Source: Mycolicibacter algericus DSM 45454
Lineage (GTDB): Bacteria > Actinomycetota > Actinomycetes > Mycobacteriales > Mycobacteriaceae
Assembly: GCF_002086455.1 (NCBI RefSeq)
Contig: NZ_MVHC01000012.1
Location: forward strand, 1-64,000
DNA: 64,000 bases
Reading direction: 5' to 3'
The notes beneath the pieces were generated by a model. That model worked only from the letters and a program-made list of their open reading frames with translations. It was not told where the DNA came from and searched no databases. The translations under genes were made by a program, and so were the position numbers. Numbering within the stretch: position 1 is the stretch's first letter; every line of letters starts with the position of its first letter. Below, piece by piece: positions 58,134 through 64,000 of the stretch.

Positions 58134-58841
58134 TCATTCCAGCCACACCAGTGACGCGAGCCGGCCGGTGCGGCCGTCCCGCCGGTGACTGAACAACTTC
58201 GGGTCGGCCGCCGTGCAGCGGGGGTCGGCGTCGATGGCCTCGACGCCCAATTCCCGTAATTGCCGGGTGATTCCGGCCCGCAGGTCCAGGCCGGGGGTGC
58301 CGGCCGAGGTGCGGGTGCGACTACCCGGCAGTGCCGCCTCGACCTCCTCGGCCATCGCCGCGGGCACCTCATAGTGCGGTCCGCTGATCGCCGGGCCGAG
58401 CAGCACCGAGATGTCACCGAGCTGCGCCCCCGCCGCGAGCATCACCTCCAGCGCCCGGGCGACGATGCCGCGCTGGGCGCCGACCCGGCCGGCGTGTACC
58501 GCCGCCACCACGCCGGCGCGTGCATCCGCCATCAGCACCGGTACGCAGTCGGCGGTCACCACCACCATCGCCAGCCGGGGCACGCCTGTGATCAGCGCGT
58601 CGGTCGCGTCTACCGGGGTGTCGCGCGGTTCGTCGACGACCACCACCCGATCCCCGTGCACCTGGTTCATCCACACCAGGCGGTCGGGACCGAGTCCGGT
58701 GGCCTTGGCCAATCGCGCGCGGTTGGTCGCCACCGCCGCCGGATCGTCGCCGACATGATCGCCGAGGTTGAAGCTGTCGAACGGAGCCGCCGAGACGCCA
58801 CCGGACCGGGTGGTGGTCACCCGCCGGACGCGGAACGTCAC
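58134..58841 (-). CDS. pgeF: Purine nucleoside phosphorylase/peptidoglycan-editing factor YfiH
   Basis: 235 residues of the YfiH/DUF152 family with the zinc His-Cys-His set in 'MNQVHGDRV', 'TADCVPVLM' and 'VHAGRVGAQRG' (usually VHAGWRG). Family members cleave purine nucleosides and, in E. coli, edit muropeptides. It starts 17 bases after ftsZ with a GTG at 58841, in the same operon. The 150 bases to sepF contain no gene and no remnant of yggS that I could find. Confidence 0.9.
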   Translation of the reverse strand: MTFRVRRVTTTRSGGVSAAPFDSFNLGDHVGDDPAAVATNRARLAKATGLGPDRLVWMNQVHGDRVVVVDEPRDTPVDATDALITGVPRLAMVVVTADCVPVLMADARAGVVAAVHAGRVGAQRGIVARALEVMLAAGAQLGDISVLLGPAISGPHYEVPAAMAEEVEAALPGSRTRTSAGTPGLDLRAGITRQLRELGVEAIDADPRCTAADPKLFSHRRDGRTGRLASLVWLE

Positions 58842-58858
58842 CGACTCAGGGCCGAACG

Positions 58859-60022
58859 CTAGTGGCGCATGAACGGCGGGACGTCGACGTCGTCGTCATC
58901 CACGCCGTCATCGCCGTTGCGGCCGCCGACGCTGACCGTCGCACCGTTGGTCGGGGCGGGCACGCTGACGGCGTCGACCGGGTCGAACAGCGACGACGTG
59001 ACCTTGCCGGCCTGCCCGGGCGCCACGGCGTGCCGTGGTTGGCCCGTTGCTCCGGTCACCGGTTTGCGGCCCGCACCGGCCGAGTCGAAGCCCGCCGCGA
59101 TCACGGTCACCCGGACCTCGTCGCCGAGCGAATCGTCGATCACGGTGCCGAAGATGATGTTGGCTTCGGGGTGCGCGGCGTCCTGCACCAGCGACGCCGC
59201 CTCGTTGATCTCGAACAACCCCAGGTCGCTGCCGCCGGCGACCGACATCAGCACACCCTGGGCGCCCTCCATCGAGGCCTCCAGCAGTGGCGAGTTGATC
59301 GCGATCTCAGCGGCCTTGAGCGCCCGGCCGTCGCCGCGAGCCGACCCGATTCCCATCAACGCGGTGCCCGCGCCGCTCATGATGCCCTTGACGTCGGCGA
59401 AGTCGACGTTGATCAGGCCCGGCGTGGTGATCAGGTCAGTGATGCCCTGGACGCCGTTGAGCAGCACCTCGTCGGCGCTGCGGAAGGCGTCCATCAGCGA
59501 GACCTGCGCGTCGCCCATCTGCAGCAACCGGTCGTTGGGGATCACGATCAGGGTGTCGCAGCTCTCCCGCAGCGTGTTGATCCCGTTCTCGGCCTGGTTG
59601 CTGCGGCGTTTGCCCTCGAAGGAGAACGGCCGGGTGACCACGCCGACGGTCAGCGCCCCGAGCTTGCGCGCGATGGTGGCGACGACCGGTGCGCCACCGG
59701 TGCCGGTGCCGCCGCCCTCGCCGGCGGTGACGAACACCATGTCGGCGCCGCGCAGTAGCTCTTCGATCTCGTCCTTGGCGTCTTCGGCGGCCCGGCGCCC
59801 GACTTCGGGGTCGGCGCCGGCACCGAGGCCGCGGGTCGAGTCGCGCCCGACGTCGAGCTTGACGTCGGCGTCGCTCATCAACAATGCCTGTGCGTCGGTG
59901 TTGATCGCGATGAACTCGACGCCCTTGAGGCCCTGCTCGATCATCCGGTTGACGGCGTTGACGCCGCCACCACCGATACCCACGACTTTGATGACGGCCA
60001 GATAGTTGTGCGGTGGGGTCAT
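58859..60022 (-). CDS. ftsZ: Cell division GTPase FtsZ
   Basis: Tubulin homologue that forms the Z ring. 387 residues: '[14 protein letters not shown]' start, the tubulin G-box '[17 protein letters not shown]' (about 103-119), the T7 loop '[15 protein letters not shown]', a variable linker, and the conserved C-terminal peptide '[11 protein letters not shown]' for SepF, FtsW and other partners (the final residue is His where I recall Arg). Upstream 214 bases (60023-60236) to ftsQ hold the ftsZ promoter; I saw no other element there. Confidence 0.97.
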   Translation of the reverse strand: MTPPHNYLAVIKVVGIGGGGVNAVNRMIEQGLKGVEFIAINTDAQALLMSDADVKLDVGRDSTRGLGAGADPEVGRRAAEDAKDEIEELLRGADMVFVTAGEGGGTGTGGAPVVATIARKLGALTVGVVTRPFSFEGKRRSNQAENGINTLRESCDTLIVIPNDRLLQMGDAQVSLMDAFRSADEVLLNGVQGITDLITTPGLINVDFADVKGIMSGAGTALMGIGSARGDGRALKAAEIAINSPLLEASMEGAQGVLMSVAGGSDLGLFEINEAASLVQDAAHPEANIIFGTVIDDSLGDEVRVTVIAAGFDSAGAGRKPVTGATGQPRHAVAPGQAGKVTSSLFDPVDAVSVPAPTNGATVSVGGRNGDDGVDDDDVDVPPFMRH

Positions 60023-60236
60023 CGTTCGTCTTCCTCCCTGGTGGGATCTGATCCCTCTCTGGGGCCTGGCTTACCGCTGAACTCCCTGAACTGCCTTTCG
60101 AAAAACTGTGGCAAACCCTCAACCTCAACCAAAGGCTTAGAGTTATGTCAAGTTGTTCCGCGTAACCGCCACAGTAGGGCCGCCCCGCCCGTCCTCGGCT
60201 CCGACGCGCCGGGACACACCGGGCGAATTTTCTTTC

Positions 60237-61229
60237 CTAGCGGACGGTGGGCAGATCCGGACTCGAGACGTCGTAGGTGTGACCGGGCTGGGTGAGCAAC
60301 GCCGCCAGCTTCTGGGCCTTCTCCGCGGTGCGATCGGTGCTGCCCCAGACCACCACCCGGCCGTCGGCCAACGTCAGGGTGATGGAAGCGACCGACGGGG
60401 CGGCCACCCGGCTGACCTGGCCGGCGACCTCGGGGGCCAGCGCGGTCATCACCTGCAGCGCGGCCCGGCTGGCCGGATCCGTCGGACCGGGGTTCTCGAC
60501 GTCGAATACCGGCAGCGGCCCCGGCGGCGGCGCCGTCGCGAAATCGACGCCGTCGCGGTCGAACAGATGCGGGCCGTCCGGAAAATCCTTGAACACCACG
60601 GCGACCCGCTCCACCACCGTGATCGACAACACCGAGGGGTACTGCCGCTGCACCCGGGTGCTGGCGACCCGGCGGATCGCCGCGACTCGCTCGGCGACGC
60701 TGCCGGTGTCGATTTGCAGCAGCGGGGTGCCGAGCCGCACCTTCGCGACGTCGATGACCTCCTCACGAGGCACGGCCGCGATCCCGGTGACCTCGATGTC
60801 GCGCACCGACATCACCGGCGTGAAATACAGGATGAGCCCGAGCCCGACCACCAGCACCACCGCGAGGAATGTGGCCAGCACCATCTTCAAGCCCCGGATG
60901 GCCCCCCGCGGAACACCCTGCTGCGGCTCGGCGGAACCGGCCCGGAGTCGGCGCTTTGCATCCCGGCGGGCTTGTTCGATCGCCTCGGCGCGCGCCTGTG
61001 CCGCACGGCGCTCGGCGCGCTCCCGCCGTGCGCGCCGCCGCGGGCCCTCGGCCTCCGCGGGCTCCTCGGACTCCGCGCCGGCCGCGGCGTCACCGGTGGC
61101 CCGGCCGGCGTCGGTGTTCTGGCCGGCTTCGGTGTTCTCGACGTGCTCGGTTTGTTCGATGTCCCGGGCGGCGCCGTCGCCCACCGGGTCTTCCGGTGTC
61201 ACGTCGGGTTCGTCGGGTGGCGTACTCAC
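60237..61229 (-). CDS. ftsQ: Cell division protein FtsQ
   Basis: 330 residues: a long acidic N-terminal cytoplasmic part, a basic Arg-rich stretch, one membrane helix ('[21 protein letters not shown]', about 120-140), then a POTRA domain ('[21 protein letters not shown]') and a beta domain. It links late divisome proteins FtsB/FtsL. GTG at 61229; the stop of murC overlaps it. Confidence 0.94.
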   Translation of the reverse strand: MSTPPDEPDVTPEDPVGDGAARDIEQTEHVENTEAGQNTDAGRATGDAAAGAESEEPAEAEGPRRRARRERAERRAAQARAEAIEQARRDAKRRLRAGSAEPQQGVPRGAIRGLKMVLATFLAVVLVVGLGLILYFTPVMSVRDIEVTGIAAVPREEVIDVAKVRLGTPLLQIDTGSVAERVAAIRRVASTRVQRQYPSVLSITVVERVAVVFKDFPDGPHLFDRDGVDFATAPPPGPLPVFDVENPGPTDPASRAALQVMTALAPEVAGQVSRVAAPSVASITLTLADGRVVVWGSTDRTAEKAQKLAALLTQPGHTYDVSSPDLPTVR

Positions 61230-62710
61230 AGCGCGCCCGGGCGGCCGGGAAGGGTCCGGTCGGACCGCGCCCGCAGCGCGGTCACGATCTCCGGGCCCAG
61301 CACGGTCACGTCGCCGGCGCCCATGGTGACGATCACGTCACCAGGCCCGGCCGCCGCGGCCACCGCCTGCGGCACCGCGGCGAAGTCCGGCAGGTAGTGC
61401 ACCGGAACGCTGACATGCTCGGCGACACTCGCCCCGCTCACGCCGGGCAACGGCTGCTCACGCGCACCGTAAACGTCAAGCACGAACACCTCATCGGCGC
61501 CGTTCAGCGACCGGCCGAACTCGGCAGCGAAAGCCTTTGTCCGCGAGTACAGATGCGGCTGAAACACCACCAGGCTGCGGCCCGTGCCACGCTCGGCGAG
61601 CAGGGCGCGGACCGCGGTCAGCGTCGCGGCGATCTCGGTGGGATGGTGTGCGTAGTCGTCGAAGACCCGCACCGACCCCGACGAGCCCGCCGAGCCCACC
61701 AATTCGAACCTGCGTCGTACCCCGTCGAAGCCAGCCAGACCGTCGAGCACGGCCCGCAGCGGCGCGCCGACCTCGACCGCAGCCAGCAACGCACCCAGCG
61801 CGTTGAGCGCCATGTGCCGGCCCGGCACCGCCAGGCACATCGCCTCCCGGGAAGCGGATCCCGCCAGCGCGATCTCGGCGACCGCGCCGGTCCCCTGCTG
61901 TTCCCAGCTCAACAGCGAACCGGCCAGCTCCTGCTGTCCGGGCCGCTCGGTGCCGTAGCGCAGAACCCGGATGCCCTGTGCCGCAGTGCGATCGGCCAGC
62001 TCGGCGGCGCCGGGGTCATCGACGCACACCACCGCCGCGCCGCCCGGCGTGATGCGCTCCATGAACGAGTCGAACACCCGGGTGTAGGCCTCGGCACTGC
62101 CGAAGAAGTCCAGGTGGTCGGCTTCGACGTTGGTCACCACCGCGACGTTCGGGGTGTACTCCAGCAGCGAGCCGTCGCTCTCGTCGGCCTCGGCGACGAA
62201 CAACGGTCCGCTGCCGTGATGGGCGTTGGTGCCGGCCTCGGCACCAGCCGAACCCAATTCGCCACCGACCGCGAACGACGGATCCAGCCCGCAGTGCTGC
62301 AACGCGACCACCAGCATCGACGTGGTGGTGGTCTTGCCGTGCGTGCCGGTGACCATCAAGGTGGTGCGCCCGGCCATCAGCATGGCCAGCACCGCCGGCC
62401 GCAACACCACCGGAATGCCGCGGCGGCGGGCCTCGACGAGTTCGGGGTTGGTCTTGGGGATCGCCGCGTGGGTGGTCACCACCGTGGTGACACCGCCCGG
62501 CAACAGATCCAGCGCCGAGGCGTCGTGGCCGATCCGCACCTGCGCGCCCCGGGCCCGCAGCGCGTGGGTCCCGCGCGACTCCTTGGCGTCGGACCCCGAC
62601 ACCAGGCCGCCCCGGTCCAGCAGGATGCGGGCGATGCCGGACATGCCCGCTCCTCCGATGCCGACCATGTGCACCCGGCTCAGCTCCGGCGGCAGCTGAT
62701 CAGTGCTCAT
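61226..62710 (-). CDS. murC: UDP-N-acetylmuramate:L-alanine ligase
   Basis: Adds the first amino acid to UDP-MurNAc. 494 residues: Rossmann start '[22 protein letters not shown]', ATP P-loop '[14 protein letters not shown]' at about 118-131, '[14 protein letters not shown]', and the C-terminal domain '[16 protein letters not shown]'. It overlaps murG by 11 bases and ftsQ by four, so the cell-wall genes are tightly coupled. Confidence 0.96.
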   Translation of the reverse strand: MSTDQLPPELSRVHMVGIGGAGMSGIARILLDRGGLVSGSDAKESRGTHALRARGAQVRIGHDASALDLLPGGVTTVVTTHAAIPKTNPELVEARRRGIPVVLRPAVLAMLMAGRTTLMVTGTHGKTTTTSMLVVALQHCGLDPSFAVGGELGSAGAEAGTNAHHGSGPLFVAEADESDGSLLEYTPNVAVVTNVEADHLDFFGSAEAYTRVFDSFMERITPGGAAVVCVDDPGAAELADRTAAQGIRVLRYGTERPGQQELAGSLLSWEQQGTGAVAEIALAGSASREAMCLAVPGRHMALNALGALLAAVEVGAPLRAVLDGLAGFDGVRRRFELVGSAGSSGSVRVFDDYAHHPTEIAATLTAVRALLAERGTGRSLVVFQPHLYSRTKAFAAEFGRSLNGADEVFVLDVYGAREQPLPGVSGASVAEHVSVPVHYLPDFAAVPQAVAAAAGPGDVIVTMGAGDVTVLGPEIVTALRARSDRTLPGRPGAL

Positions 62711-63857
62711 TACGGCTCCGAGACCGCCGGTCGGCCGCCACGTCCAACGCCGCCTGCGCCACCCGCTGCGCCGCTTCCGGGTGCCCGGCCAGCCGGGCGG
62801 CGCTGGTCATCGCGGCGAGCCGCGCCCGGTCGGTGAGCAGCCCGGCGACCGTGCCGGCCACGAAGTCCGGGGTCAGCGCGGCGTCGTCGACCAGCTCACC
62901 GCCGCCCGCGTCGACGACCGGCAGCGCGTTGAGCCGCTGCTCACCGTTGCCGATCGGCAACGGCACGTACACCGCCGGCAATCCGACCGCCGACACCTCG
63001 GCGACCGTCATCGCCCCGGACCGGCAGATCGCCAGATCGGCGGCCGCATATGCCAGGTCCATCCGGTCCAAATAAGGCACCGCGACGTACGGCGGATCGC
63101 CCTCGGCGGGCTGCGGCAGATCCAGCGTGTTCTTCGGGCCGTGCGCGTGCAGCACCGAAACCCCAGCCGCAGCAAGATGTTTGGCCGCGCCGGCGACGGC
63201 CTGGTTGATCGACTGGGCGCCTTGCGAACCGCCGAACACCAGCAGCACCCGGGCGTCGTCGGCGAAGCCGAAGTGGGCGCGGGCCGTTGCCCGCAGCGCC
63301 GCCCGGTCCAGCGTGGTGATCGCCGCGCGGACCGGCACCCCGACCACCTCCGGGCGCGACAGGCCGCAATCGCCGACGGCGGAGAGCACCCGCACGGCGC
63401 CGCGGGCGCCGACCCGGTTGGCCAGCCCGGCGCGCGCATTGGCCTCGTGGATCACCACCGGAATCTGCCGCCGACCGATACCACGCGCGGCCAGATACGC
63501 CGGCAACGCCACGTAGCCGCCGAACCCGATCACCACGTCAGCCCGCACGGCGCGCAACACCGCCCGGGTCTCGCGAACGGCCCGCACCACCCGGGCCGGC
63601 AGCCGAACCAGATCAGCGTTGAGTTTGCGCGGCAACGGCACCGGGGTGATCAACTCCAGGTCATAGCCGCGAGCAGGCACCAGCCGGGTCTCCAGGCCGC
63701 GTGCCGTGCCCAGCGCGGTGATGCGGACACCCGCGTCCACGGCGCGCAGCGCGTCGGCGACGGCCATCGCGGGCTCGACGTGGCCTGCGGTACCGCCGCC
63801 GGCCAGAACCACCGATATCGGCGCACCGCGGTCCGGCTTGCTGACCGAGTCGTTCAC
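62700..63857 (-). CDS. murG: MurG, lipid II-forming GlcNAc transferase
   Basis: Transfers GlcNAc from UDP-GlcNAc to lipid I on the inner membrane face. 385 residues: the N-terminal G-loop '[22 protein letters not shown]' at about 15-36, '[14 protein letters not shown]', the C-terminal '[17 protein letters not shown]' and '[30 protein letters not shown]'. GTG at 63857 (VNDSVSKP) selected by homology; the longer frame goes into the ftsW tail in another reading frame. Confidence 0.95.
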   Translation of the reverse strand: MNDSVSKPDRGAPISVVLAGGGTAGHVEPAMAVADALRAVDAGVRITALGTARGLETRLVPARGYDLELITPVPLPRKLNADLVRLPARVVRAVRETRAVLRAVRADVVIGFGGYVALPAYLAARGIGRRQIPVVIHEANARAGLANRVGARGAVRVLSAVGDCGLSRPEVVGVPVRAAITTLDRAALRATARAHFGFADDARVLLVFGGSQGAQSINQAVAGAAKHLAAAGVSVLHAHGPKNTLDLPQPAEGDPPYVAVPYLDRMDLAYAAADLAICRSGAMTVAEVSAVGLPAVYVPLPIGNGEQRLNALPVVDAGGGELVDDAALTPDFVAGTVAGLLTDRARLAAMTSAARLAGHPEAAQRVAQAALDVAADRRSRSRNEH

Positions 63858-63861
63858 TCCC

Positions 63862-64000
63862 CTAATGCTGACCTTCCAGTGCGCGTGCGCGCCCGACTGT
63901 CGGACGCCGCTCGGCCGACGCCGGTTGTCGGGACGCCGCTTGTACGGACGCCGCCCGGCGACGTCGGCCGGCTCCATTTTGCCCTGCCCGGCCCGTACCG
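63862..64000 (-). CDS. ftsW: FtsW, C-terminal tail (runs off window)
   Basis: The last 45 codons of the upstream gene, in a frame that ends TAG at 63862, four bases before murG. They give a basic, Ala/Arg-rich cytoplasmic tail ending 'RARALEGQH', consistent with the unstructured C-terminus of mycobacterial FtsW, the septal peptidoglycan glycosyltransferase. The membrane part is outside the window, so identity is from position and the tail only. Confidence 0.65.
   Translation of the reverse strand, partial: GTGRAGQNGAGRRRRAASVQAASRQPASAERRPTVGRARALEGQH

Overview
The window comes from a high-GC actinobacterium of the family Mycobacteriaceae. The evidence is a Pup-proteasome cluster (prcA, prcB, pup, dop, mpa), the mycothiol gene mshC, mycobacterial lipoproteins of the LppK, LppL and MTB12/CFP2 families, Wag31/SepF cell-division genes, and gene order that largely matches two blocks of Mycobacterium tuberculosis. 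The species cannot be named from this stretch alone. All comparisons with M. tuberculosis gene order are from memory.

Layout. 1-1450: two IS256-family fragments lie against the 3' remnant of an Rv1635c-like membrane glycosyltransferase. 1478-14756: a block matching Rv1634 to Rv1627c in inverted order (MFS transporter, uvrB, DUF402 gene, coaE, rpsA, polA, DUF35 and thiolase pair), with an added PrsW-type protease gene. 14843-18466: a synteny break with a vapBC pair and a DUF167 gene, then prcA-prcB-pup and a second vapBC. 18521-24950: dop, gene remnants, a TetR module, mpa, two MTB12/LppK-family genes and a DUF503 gene. 25121-40201: trmI, hisG-hisE, metH behind an S-adenosylhomocysteine riboswitch, mshC, cysQ and uppP. 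40304-48832: an accessory block inserted between uppP and the Rv2137c homologue. 48774-64000: lppL, pyrD, a dipeptidase gene, tRNA-Leu, wag31, sepF, ftsZ, ftsQ, murC, murG and the tail of ftsW, i.e. the division and cell-wall cluster, here without yggS.

The most unusual region is 40.3-48.8 kb. It holds two tandem SigL-like ECF sigma genes, each translationally coupled to a zinc anti-sigma gene. The second anti-sigma is an ordinary one-pass membrane protein. The first has lost its membrane and outer parts: its zinc domain is fused in frame to a complete carotenoid-cleavage-oxygenase (CCO) domain with all four iron-binding histidines. Next to them are a leaderless type III polyketide synthase - ICMT-like methyltransferase - FAD oxidoreductase operon and a divergent MmpL transporter. 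Four transcription starts in the block carry the same promoter pattern, TGAAC(C/G)-16 nt-CGT, which agrees with the SigL promoter of M. tuberculosis. In M. tuberculosis the known SigL targets (pks10, Rv1139c-Rv1138c) are scattered; here their counterparts sit beside the sigma genes, suggesting one self-contained regulon for a modified polyketide lipid or quinone.

Other points: the metH leader contains a complete SAH riboswitch whose pseudoknot competes with a hairpin hiding the ribosome binding site; a family of inverted repeats recurs between genes; both vapBC promoters carry clear palindromes; and several genes (Rv1635c, Rv2119 and DUF2293 homologues) are reduced to remnants.
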